Below, one piece after another: positions 57,901 to 64,000 of a stretch of DNA of 64,000 bases (positions are counted from its first letter, which is position 1; each line of letters begins with the position of its first letter). The notes below the pieces were generated by a model. That model saw only the letters and a list, made by a program, of their open reading frames with translations, was not told the DNA's origin and ran no database searches. The position numbers were made by a program, and so were the translations under genes. The stretch comes from Larix kaempferi (lineage: Eukaryota > Streptophyta > Pinopsida > Pinales > Pinaceae), in NCBI GenBank assembly GCA_027924585.1, contig BSBM01000602.1:12578501-12642500 (forward strand), in the 5' to 3' direction.

Positions 57901-58602
57901 TGTATGCTAAAGTGTTTGAATCTGTTGGCTACCTTACTGCCTTGTGTGATGCATGTAATCTTGTGGAGATTTTATGACACATGCTATCTTCCAGGCTGTC
58001 CCAGCCACATGGCACCCCACTTCACTATGCTCACATGTATAAAAAGATAAGAATTTATGTTCCCAGCCATATGCAATCTTGTGGAGATTTTATGATACAT
58101 GCTATCTTCCAGGCTGTTATGATACATGCTATCTTCCAGGCTGTCCCAGCCACATGGCACTCCACTTCACTATGCTCACATGTATAAAAAGATAAGAATT
58201 TATGTTCCCAGCCATATGGTACCCCGCTTTGTTGTTTACTGGACTGAACACTGTGATAACTTTCCCTTGTCAAAAAAATGATAAGAATCAATGAGTCTGG
58301 TTAAATTTCGCAAATGAACAATTTATTTAAAAAATGTTTGTGAATATGGCTATTTCCTCTTTGTTTCCAGAAATCAGTAAATGATGAGAATAAAAGATCT
58401 TGCTTTTGGATATAATTTAAGAAACTGCAAATAGTTATTACTTCAAGTTTAAGTTGTTATTATTTATTTTTTCAATATTTAGTTTTGGAGATGAATAATT
58501 TGTTTAGTTTATCAATGTAGGTGCGGTGTTTGGCACAGGAGGTTAGGCAATTGGTTGCATCAAGACCAATAACCATTATGAACGGAAATTCTGAGCAAAG
58601 TG
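35005..58602 (+). CDS. DUF1664-family protein gene, first four exons (3' part beyond window)
   Basis: Four exons join in phase into about 92 codons: 35005-35059, 35317-35378, 56478-56555 and 58521-58602, all with GT donors and AG acceptors. The product begins MATQTGLGVSKILILGGTG, a hydrophobic N-terminal segment, then LLKNGRL-type SVVLKNGRLSDIISEIQ. It goes on through an acidic, Ser-rich link and VRCLAQEVRQL..RPITIMNGNSE. These blocks follow the order known for plant DUF1664 proteins, where a GNLTS..VPAAALGALGYGYMWWKG-like membrane region and coiled coil come next; those exons are not in this window. DUF1664 proteins are membrane-associated with no settled biochemical role. No stops or frame errors occur in the exons, so the gene is probably functional. 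Intron 2 is 21,099 bp and intron 3 is 1,965 bp. Confidence 0.8.
35317..35378 (+). CDS. DUF1664 gene exon 2
   Basis: It follows a pyrimidine-containing TTTTCTCGTAATCCAG acceptor, starts in phase 1 and ends in phase 0 at ATTCAG before GTAACG. It encodes LAGSVVLKNGRLSDIISEIQ. Confidence 0.82.
35911..36145. repeat. 78-bp tandem repeat, about three copies
   Basis: TGGGTCCC/TGGGCCCC recurs at 35911, 35989 and 36067. Each is followed by a CCCAACATCTACGAA-like stretch and CCTTCCAAACCTGAGCAC. Copies differ at about 10-20 percent. Confidence 0.85.
36160..36610 (-). pseudogene. Gag-like N-terminal remnant of an older minus-strand retroelement
   Basis: Two adjoining minus-strand frames read MSGGGKWGPPIFSPVDPEK..NVFKAAIDSEWAMKYV and, after a frame change, a Glu/Gln/Met-rich stretch (NWEIMLEMLQEMKDQIQHSH) with coiled-coil character. 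A coiled, acidic region near the gag N-terminus is usual in plant gypsy elements. No zinc finger or pol domain follows, since the element is truncated near 35.9 kb. Its leader and LTR appear to lie at 43.7-46.4 kb, beyond the inserted copia element. The lineage call is an inference. Confidence 0.45.
36831..38102 (+). repeat. 5' LTR of the intronic copia element
   Basis: 1,272 bp. It is longer than the 3' LTR mainly because a 72-bp unit (GGCACAAATTT..GAATCCATATAG) is present twice, at about 37423-37494 and 37495-37566, but once in the 3' LTR. Confidence 0.93.
38103..38119 (+). other. Primer-binding site, initiator-Met tRNA type
   Basis: TGGTATTAGAGTGGTGG directly follows the LTR and differs from TGGTATCAGAGCAGG by C-to-T-type changes. 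Confidence 0.9.
38261..39037 (+). pseudogene. Copia gag
   Basis: From ATG 38261 the frame encodes MDLELDGATNFSPWKARI, the copia gag N-terminal block. A stop follows at 38504 (TAG before MWTALTSLY), then the capsid-like region with REKLKNVHMGKSEGMASYLTR, a Lys-rich tail and CFACQKFGHYAGQC, a CX2CX4HX4C zinc knuckle at about 38970. It ends at 39037, overlapping the pol phase. In active members gag builds the capsid and binds RNA. The single TAG fits CAG-to-TAG decay. Confidence 0.9.
38968..42480 (+). pseudogene. Copia pol: protease, integrase, reverse transcriptase, RNase H
   Basis: One phase from 38968 to about 42258 shows each domain. The protease has YSGASSHMT (39214), where the catalytic Asp of DSGAS is Tyr. 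Integrase has an HHCC finger (WHRRMGHLHH..CRGCALGK) and core residues in HSDLCGP, LDNGGEY and AERKN, with a RIFGC end. A Gly/Ser/Thr-rich linker spans 40540-40750. Reverse transcriptase has KVLYGLKQAPRAWY and LLYVDDLFITG (41539), intact. RNase H has DSDWAG, SSVEAEY and, after a +1 shift near 42258, CDNQSCIKL. Stops lie at 39202, 39979, 40153, 40492, 40543, 40591, 40957, 41161, 41191, 41278, 41302, 41317, 41827 and 42404. The phase change from gag at about 39030 may be an indel or a natural shift. Confidence 0.93.
42496..42505 (+). other. Polypurine tract
   Basis: AAGAGGAAG precedes the 3' LTR start TGTTGAAATG. Confidence 0.8.
42506..43698 (+). repeat. 3' LTR of the intronic copia element
   Basis: 1,193 bp, collinear with 36831-38102, with scattered substitutions. 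It includes an AATAAAAATTT polyadenylation-like motif near 43413. Confidence 0.93.
44300..44560. repeat. ~51-bp imperfect tandem repeats (CCACAGGGAATGCGGCCTCCACA..)
   Basis: Four to five units with the core CAGGGAATGCAGCCTCCACA and a variable GACAACAGTTTGTCCATAA part; the last units (44460-44560) are more diverged. Confidence 0.8.
44971..45038 (-). promoter_or_regulatory. TATA box flanked by a perfect 13-bp inverted repeat
   Basis: AATGAAGAATTAG (44971-44983) and CTAATTCTTCATT (45026-45038) enclose a minus-strand CTATAAATA box and an AGCCTCTTAGAGGCT near-palindrome. It is a possible LTR core promoter. Confidence 0.5.
45888..46437. repeat. 305-bp direct duplication rich in CCCTAG palindromes
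   Basis: About 245 bp is repeated with only a handful of differences. AATACCCTAGAGATAGATAG is at 45901 and 46206. Each copy holds CCCTAGGGTACCTTCTAGGG, GGTTAACTGACCAGG-type and GGTCCCAGACC short inverted repeats. Confidence 0.92.
46441..49468 (+). other. Intron 2 sequence without recognised gene
   Basis: Mostly AT-rich. A membrane-like 63-codon frame at 46853 and a short protein-like stretch at about 47055-47165 have no family I recognise and no continuation. The tandem pair at 48905-49130 is the only clear structure. Confidence 0.5.
48905..49130. repeat. 112-bp tandem duplication
   Basis: TTAAAATGAACAAAGCAAGGC and a CAAAACGAGAGTATTGGA..GTCCGGAGGAGGG stretch occur twice, 112 bp apart, with few differences. 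Confidence 0.92.
49469..50468 (+). repeat. Diverged copia LTR related to the 36831 element
   Basis: It follows a purine tract TGCGGAAG. It repeats the layout of the 36.8-kb LTR: AAAGTGACTTT-type tracts, a CTTGGCCATTGGATT block, GGCACAGAAATCGAGG repeats, then AATAAAATACTCTTGGATTGG and GGTTTTCCCCTTGTGG. No matching target duplication was found, so it may be the remaining 3' LTR of a truncated element. Edges are approximate. Confidence 0.45.
52641..52722. repeat. 33-bp tandem repeat, about 2.5 copies
   Basis: GTAATCATGTCATTTACTAT recurs at 52641 and 52674; a partial copy starts at 52707. Confidence 0.92.
53213..53378. repeat. 79-bp tandem duplication
   Basis: GAGGAAGTATTCTCCTCTT with a following GTGCATAAGTAAGCTGG-like stretch occurs at 53225 and 53304. 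Confidence 0.9.
54872..54902. repeat. (ATC)n microsatellite
   Basis: About ten CAT/ATC units give a Ser run in one frame; there is no evidence that it is translated. Confidence 0.95.
55878..55995. repeat. Short interspersed tandem motif ATTGCTTACTGCCTATTTCTG
   Basis: Three near-identical copies about 40-55 bp apart. Confidence 0.85.
56478..56555 (+). CDS. DUF1664 gene exon 3
   Basis: It follows TTTTTTTTGCAG, is 26 codons in phase 0 and ends GCTCAG before GTAATT. It encodes SMVARLDKGGESLDGNSDNT and VLEAQ, matching the family's linker plus the last residues before the VR-LAxEVRQL block. Confidence 0.8.
57957..58225. repeat. Tandem duplication in intron 3 with a nested 27-bp duplication
   Basis: CTTGTGGAGATTTTATGACACATGC.. 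through TTATGTTCCCAGCCATATG occurs twice (offset 119, growing to 146). The difference is a 27-bp TTATGATACATGCTATCTTC unit doubled at 58091-58144. A more diverged third copy begins near 57799. Confidence 0.88.
58521..58602 (+). CDS. DUF1664 gene exon 4
   Basis: It follows ATCAATGTAG and ends in phase 1 before GTATGT. It encodes VRCLAQEVRQL, then SRPITIMNGNSEQS. The next family block is not found up to 64000, so the gene continues outside the window. Confidence 0.82.
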
Positions 58603-59292
58603 GTATGTTTAAGTTTTTTTCCTCTTGGATGTATATCAAGGCCCATTTTCAGTGGCTCTTGCATCAGTGACTCTAGAAGATTAATATCAATATCTCTGAA
58701 ATTTTTTGTAGGGTTTTTTGTTTAAATTATTTCCACATTAGCAATGCGTGTATGTAAAATTACAATATATATTTTTCACAAGCTATAATACTCTCTTGTA
58801 GCTCTCCGTGATAGTATTCCTTCAACGATTGTGATTGACTTTCTCAAATGGTTGATTCACGTTATATTCTATACACAGTCTTTAGCTTGATGAATGCATA
58901 AGAAAGAGATGCAACACTCTTGATCTGTGGCATACTTTCTTTAAGTGTTAATTTTATATTGATATTGCTGAAATAAGGGAGTTTTGCAAAGAGGCATTGC
59001 AGAGGCAGCAGAGCCCATGAAAAGGAGTTGTGAAGCTTAGTATCCATAATAGAGTGTTGTGGAAACAAAAAAAATGCATCTGAGCATTTCAGTCAGGTTT
59101 TAGGATCTGTAAAGAGACATGGGTTGTCATTGAGCCTGCAACCGAGCATTGCAGAACTCAAGGAACCTACAATAGAGAATTGTGGGGGCTCTTAAAACTT
59201 GTGGAAGAGCATTGCAGTGTCTGAGTACTAACATTCCAATAGAAAGTTCAATGTAACAAAGTCACGTTATTATAAGTGACTTTAATAGGGAG
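58603..59292 (+). other. Start of intron 4, no gene seen
   Basis: AT-rich; a GAGCATTGCAG motif recurs near 59087-59215. The last 60 bases lead into an LTR through a purine-rich AATAGGGAG. Confidence 0.5.
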
Positions 59293-59355
59293 TGTTAATA
59301 TGTTAGGCATAACTAATAAAAGGTCATTAGGTGTCATTAATAAGAGGTAGTTAGT

Positions 59356-59757
59356 GGGGTGGCAGGTGCGGGGGGGATTCTTTTTGATCCCGGAGGAATT
59401 AAAATCGCAGCCTTTTCATGGGGATTAGGTAGGAAAACAAATAACGAGGCAGAATGGTTAGCTCTCATTCTCTCTTTAGATATGGCCTCCAACTACAGCA
59501 TAGACAATCTCAAAATCTACGGAGACTCCAGGCACGTCATCCAAATCATGCGAAGAGGATATGCCTCGCCAGGCTCAAAAGCCGACAGATACATGCAAAG
59601 AATTAAAGCCAATACATTACTCTCAAAGGCTTCCTTCTTTCACATCCTCCGAGAGAACAACAGGATGGCGGATTTAGCGGCAAACCACGGAATCATGCTC
59701 GAAATCGGGCAAATAAAGGATCATAATGGAGTTTTGGGATTTCATTACATCCCCTAA
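59356..59757 (+). pseudogene. LINE ORF2 C-terminus: RNase H (RVT_3) domain, 5'-truncated
   Basis: The open frame encodes VAGAGGILFDP, NNEAEWLALILSLDMA, LKIYGDSRHVIQIM and NNRMADLAANHG, the RVT_3-type RNase H of plant LINEs. The insertion starts just after the place of the first catalytic Asp (DGASKGNP-like), so that residue is absent. The second (Glu in NEAEW), third (Asp in YGDS) and fourth (Asp in RMAD) are present. It ends in TAA at 59755. There are no internal stops, which suggests a recent insertion relative to its neighbours. Confidence 0.88.
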
Positions 59758-60013
59758 TGCACAAATGCCTTGGTTCATTGATTTTTTGATGGGTTTTTTG
59801 GTTAGGGTCTTGGTCACGAGGGACCACCCTTACCCATTTCTAAACTATGGTCTTCACCCCAAAATGAAAACAATCAAGAACTTGTCCTCCGCGTCTTCAC
59901 CCACACGCCACCCCGTTCGCTCCTCCATCTGTCACCTCGTTCTCTCCCTCGGTGTCAGTTCCCACAGGGCTATCTTAACTCTCCCACCCGCCCTTCCTTT
60001 TCCTCCCTCCGCG

Positions 60014-60472
60014 ATGGCTCGCCCTCCCCATCTGCCTGAATCTCTGAGCCGCCTCTCCCTCGGCGAGCTCGACACTCCTCCTCCTCGTTTCTTGCTGGCT
60101 CAGGCGGATAACTGGGAAACTATGCAGTCAATTAGGGCGGCCATAGCCGCCTTGAGCAGAACGTTGGTTGACATCAAGTTTGCAGTCCGGAATACATACG
60201 ACGTGGTTTGCTCCAATGTAAATCAGAATGCAGAAATGGCGTCGGACATAACGCATGTGTGCACACAGTTATCCTGCCAGGATTCCAGAATTGATGATCT
60301 GGAACGAAATATATTTGAATTAATGGGGAAAGTTGATAGGTTGCAGGAAGACATGGCCGTTTTCACTAGAGCGACTCAGGGAAGCTGGGTGCATGAAAAC
60401 CCAACGGTAAATCAGGAAATTAACCAGGTTATGGTGGATGCTTCTTCTGCCCAGCTAAGGAAGAAAGGCTAG
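60014..60472 (+). CDS. Uncharacterised coiled-coil-like frame downstream of the LINE RNase H
   Basis: From ATG 60014, 152 codons are open to TAG at 60472-60470. The sequence is GC-richer than its surroundings. It begins MARPPHLPESLSRLSLGELD, is Pro-rich for 35 residues, then has hydrophobic heptad-like spacing (residues about 75-120: IDDLERNIFELMGKVDRLQE). It ends with a basic RKKG. It lies between the RNase H stop and the poly(A) tail, in another phase, and the same phase is open upstream to about 59726. It could be an extra LINE ORF or a transduced host segment. Function unknown; whether it is translated is unknown. Confidence 0.4.
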   Translation: MARPPHLPESLSRLSLGELDTPPPRFLLAQADNWETMQSIRAAIAALSRTLVDIKFAVRNTYDVVCSNVNQNAEMASDITHVCTQLSCQDSRIDDLERNIFELMGKVDRLQEDMAVFTRATQGSWVHENPTVNQEINQVMVDASSAQLRKKG

Positions 60473-61130
60473 GACTTAGCACAGCCCAGGTTTCAAAAAA
60501 TTTTGCTCATTTTGGTTAATGCATTTTTGTATAATCCTTTGTAGTCAGTTTGTTAAGGTCTATTCCAGCTCTATGCTGGATAATTTCAGGAAGACCAAGC
60601 TCAGAGCTTATAATGTAATGCAGATTGTCATCATAGTGATAGTTGGTCCAGATATCTCTGCACTGTTAAAAACTCTGTTTGAAAGTCTGTAATGAATAGC
60701 TGTGCACAGCTTTATAAATATAATCCCTTACTCTGTTACTGTTAAAAAAAAAAAAAAGAGGTAGTTAGGTCACATGGGTAGTGTTACCAGCTAAGTTGTA
60801 CTTAGTTGGACTTTCAAGTGAGTGGACAAAGTCTGAACATGATACATGTTCGTCATCCTTGTTCTGAAGTCCATCAGGGCTTTCAGGGCCCCTGCTTTTA
60901 ATTTTTCACATGTTCATGCCCCATAGGGTTTGTAATAAAGTGTGCTAGCATGATGATTTTTATGTAAAGGACTTGACTTCCTAGGAGTTTTTTAACTTGT
61001 TAATTATACTTTGCGTTTTAGCAAGGCATGATTTTTGAGTTTTTCTCCTGCCCCTCCAAAGCTAGAATGCCTGTCTTGGTGGTTAGGCCGTAGGAGGTTA
61101 TTAAAGTTCACGTATCAATGTATATTAACA

Positions 61131-64000
61131 TGCTAAACACTAATATAGAGTAGTATGAACATGTGCTAGGTCCCCCTAGGTTTTTTTTGAAGTTTTGGAA
61201 AAAATAAAATTTTTCGTAAAATCAAGCTATTTTTTAATAGTTTAATTGGGAAAATTAAAAATGTAATAAAAGTGTGGTTTCGGGGTCAAATTTGTCAAGT
61301 GGATGCTCGTTTTCTAAGCCAGAGCACCCAATAAACCCATAAACCCACTTTCCTAAGTTTTCGAGTGATTATTTATCACTTAAAATAATATTTGCCCGAA
61401 AAAGTAAAAAAGTGAATAAAAAAATAGAAAAATGGAAAATATGGAGAAAAATCAAATCCCACAATTAATGGAAACATGTCCCTGACATGTTTTAGTTAGA
61501 ATGGGGATCAATTTAGAGTTGATTGGAGACAAATTGAAGAAGATTCCAATCAAATTGAGTCAAGGATGAATCACTCTAGTTTGAAGAGGGCGCATATCTC
61601 CAACTTGGGCGACTTTGGTGAAGTGGCAGCCACACATTAGTTGATGGAGACTCCAAGGAGGGGGTGCACCTACCTCTTGAGAGGTGGCGCTCTCCTCTCA
61701 TGATCTAACTCCCTCTTAATCCCACAAAAGGAGGGATAACTCCCTCTCAACTCACAGAAGATTGCGCCCTTCCCTTGATGAGTGCGCCCCCCTTCTTGCT
61801 ATTTTTCCTATTTAACCAAGTCTCCTCTCCCATTGTGCTCTAGTTGGAGTCATTGGTTGAGAGCTTGTATTGTATCATTACTTATTTAGTTATTTTATTT
61901 ATGAGAATAAAGAGACTTTGGAGGTCAAGCTTGGTGTGGATCCTTTAATGAGTGGATGAATGTCATGGTATTGCAATGAGGTAATATGTATTTGAGCTGC
62001 TTGTTTACTTTTGCATCGAATCTAGCTGATCGTAAGGATTGGTATTGATCTATAAGGAAGGTTAGGCAATGTGTTAGTTGTTTTAATATTTTATCCATGC
62101 ATGTGTAGAGATCTAATTGTAGTGTTTCATTTGTTTATGGGCACTTTTACATTGAGTTCTTACTTGTCTATTTCTAGATTTGATCTTGTGTGTTCAAGTT
62201 GATGTGATTTGCAGGTTATCTCGGCTGGAATAGTAGAGGATCTTGCTTGCTTCCTCTATCTTTCTAACAATTTCTTTTGCAGATATAGATCTTAAGTAGA
62301 TCTAGTATTGTTTTTGCTTAGGATCTAGCTTAATATTTAGGTTTTTATCATTTCATAGTCTAGATCTCTCTTACTAAGCATCTTTCAAGCTATCATAATT
62401 GTTCATCTTAAAGCTTGAGTTAGAATGTTTAGTTTCGGTTTTAAATCTAAATCTAGCAGTAAAAGTGCTTGAATTTGCTTGCCATCTTAAAAGAAGCAAG
62501 CAAAGGTCCCATTGGACTAGCTTTTTAGCTTGTTTCTGGTGGTTAAGTCTTGCTTTTCTTCCATCTTTAACACTTAGATTTTTTTAGAGTTTTTCGTGGG
62601 TGGTTCAAAGATACTCTTAAAGTGTCTTTGGGCACATTTTAGTAAAGTTGCTTGCTGATTTTTTCTTTTTGTTGGCAGGGCAAGCGGAAGTGTTGCCGGA
62701 TTTTCAAAAGTTGAACCTTTTAAAAGTGTTGCAACACCTTTCCCTTTTTTCCAGTTCGAATTCTTTCTTTGAAAAACATTGTAAACTAATTGGATCCTCT
62801 GTATAAGGGACCAACAGTATTCCCGAAAATGATTTGTAACTCAAGAATAAACGAGAGCAAGTGGGCTACCCAATGCCCACACCTATCCCCCCAGGGGGGA
62901 TCCTTGTTGACTGATTTTTGTGGTTTGATTTTTTTTAGTTTAGATTTGCTTCTTTTGTTCATAATAAAATCAATCTTGGATAAAATTAACCGTTTGTTGG
63001 TTTCGTTTCAACGGTGGACCACAAACTCACTCAGGACTTAGTTTTTAACATTTTTTTAACAATTTGCTTTCAAGTTTTGAGTAACTAACCCCCTTGCTTT
63101 CTCGAAGTATAGTGCCATGGAAAGAGCTTGCTTGAGTACTAGAATTCGGTCAGAAAAGAGATTCTTGGAATAGATTAATCAAGTAGAAAATCTTAAGTTT
63201 GTTTAATAAAATTAACCAACGCTTATTTTCCCCGTATGCTTCGGACTGCTATAGCTTAGTCCGACCAGTTGGTCAACCAGAAAGGGAGGTAAGTATTAGA
63301 TTAATAGGACAATCCAACAAACTAAGCTTTGAGAACTCGAGAGGTTGCAAAGGGTGAAACCACCGAGTTAGGGGGCTGCTTTAAGCAGGTTATGCCTCGC
63401 CTTGTTGGACACTTGGTAAAGTTGCTTTAGCACTCAGTTCAAGGAGTTAAGTTGATTTGTGCCAAACCAACAATAAACCCACTCCCATAATACTCATTAA
63501 TAATCCTAAAATTTACCAACCGAGACACTTGCAATACTTACCTGACACAACATTAGCACTCCAAAACATTTTCTTTTTTTTGCATCTTTATATTGGGCAC
63601 TTGTTTATTTGCTTATTATCTTGCTCTTATCTTTATTTATGCAAATGATGATGATGGGTGTTTTATGCTGTTGAGTTCTAGTTTTCATATTGTTGTCGTG
63701 GTTAAAAGAGATACTTTGACTCCTAGATTAGTTTTTTTTCTTTTCATATACTAAGCACCTTAGATTCTTTTCTTTTTTATGGACCACCCCCCTTGGCTTC
63801 GCTAGGAGTAAGCCTAGACGGAGGAGTCGAGTTATCAGGTGACAACACTTGACTCTGACTTTCCCCCAAGACCACATCGAGCGGCTTGAAGTTTTTGTCG
63901 CGCTCCCCCTAGGTGTGCATCCAGGTGGCAACAGGTAGACCAACTACCTAATGAACCAAATAAAAGGGAATTACTTTTATTGTATCAAGTTTAATTGACT
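61131..64000 (+). other. LTR-like and leader-like block at the right edge, no gene
   Basis: 61165 starts TGCTAGGTCCCCCTAGG, and 61800 has a CTATTTAACC TATA-like stretch in a GC-richer block. At about 61910 there is a GAGAATAAAGAGA polyadenylation-like motif. Near 62672 TTGGCAGGGCAAGCGGAAG followed by GTTGCCGG weakly resembles a gypsy TGGCGCCGTTGCCGGGG primer site. This is consistent with a gypsy LTR at about 61165-62672 plus leader to 64000. No partner LTR is in the window, so the call is tentative. Confidence 0.35.

Larger units (their letters stand above)
59342..60768 (+). mobile_element. 5'-truncated LINE insertion with poly(A) tail and 13-bp target duplication
   Basis: AAGAGGTAGTTAG at 59342-59354 is repeated at 60756-60768. 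The insert 59355-60755 begins inside an RNase H domain and ends in about 14 A residues after TTTATAAATATAATCCC. These are hallmarks of target-primed LINE retrotransposition on the plus strand. It lies inside the 59.3-61.1 kb LTR, in intron 4 or the gene's flank. Confidence 0.92.
59293..61130 (+). repeat. LTR interrupted by a LINE insertion
   Basis: It starts TGTTAATATG after AATAGGGAG and ends TATATTAACA at 61130, inverted terminal sequences as in LTRs. Subtracting the LINE and one target duplication leaves about 424 bp. No flanking 5-bp duplication matches (GGGAG versus TGCTA), so it may be the 3' LTR of a truncated element. Confidence 0.5.

Noticed and set aside
60541-60755. Separate gene 3' end with its own poly(A)
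   Set aside because: The A tract abuts a 13-bp target duplication, so it belongs to the LINE insertion.

Overview
This is a plant nuclear window, most like a gymnosperm (conifer-type) genome. The evidence is one identifiable host gene with a 21-kb intron, otherwise old and heavily mutated transposons nested inside one another, and almost no open coding sequence. The clade is an inference; no marker here fixes the species.

Region 1 (1-32061) reads as one large CACTA (En/Spm-type) DNA transposon. Its transposase (TNP2/Transposase_21, then DUF4218) is cut at 1893 and resumes with the DUF4216 part at 23446. The interrupter is a 21.5-kb Ty1/copia-type element on the minus strand (1894-23366) flanked by the 5-bp duplication ATTAT. 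That element carries a solo LTR (4383-5214) in its left LTR. Its gag is split by a Ty3/gypsy-type element (10898-20118, plus strand) that has gag zinc fingers and a protease but no polymerase. The gypsy element carries another solo LTR (16214-16803). A 2,066-bp tandem duplication repeats part of the copia gag plus a gypsy LTR and leader. Beyond the copia element are two minus-strand transposon-associated reading frames (24170-24850 and 28569-29758) and about 2.2 kb of GCACCG-type direct and inverted repeats, resembling a CACTA subterminal region that ends near 32061.

Region 2 (32062-35004) is intergenic, with local duplications and hairpins.

Region 3 (35005 to beyond the right edge) is the host gene, a DUF1664-family protein. 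Four exons (35005-35059, 35317-35378, 56478-56555, 58521-58602) have matching phases and GT-AG borders. Later exons lie outside the window. Intron 2 is 21,099 bp. It holds part of an older minus-strand retroelement (gag-like frame near 36.2-36.6 kb, LTR/leader at 43.7-46.4 kb), into which a complete Ty1/copia element with all pol domains (36831-43698, duplication ACAAC) inserted, and further LTR and tandem-repeat debris. That copia pol has about 15 in-frame stops, mostly at expected CAG codons.

Region 4 (58603-64000) is intron or flank. It contains an LTR (59293-61130) interrupted by a 5'-truncated LINE (59355-60755) with a poly(A) tail and a 13-bp target duplication. The LINE copy has a second intact reading frame downstream of RNase H. 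The right end holds another LTR-like block.

Nothing here works as an operon. The only likely functional gene is the DUF1664 gene.
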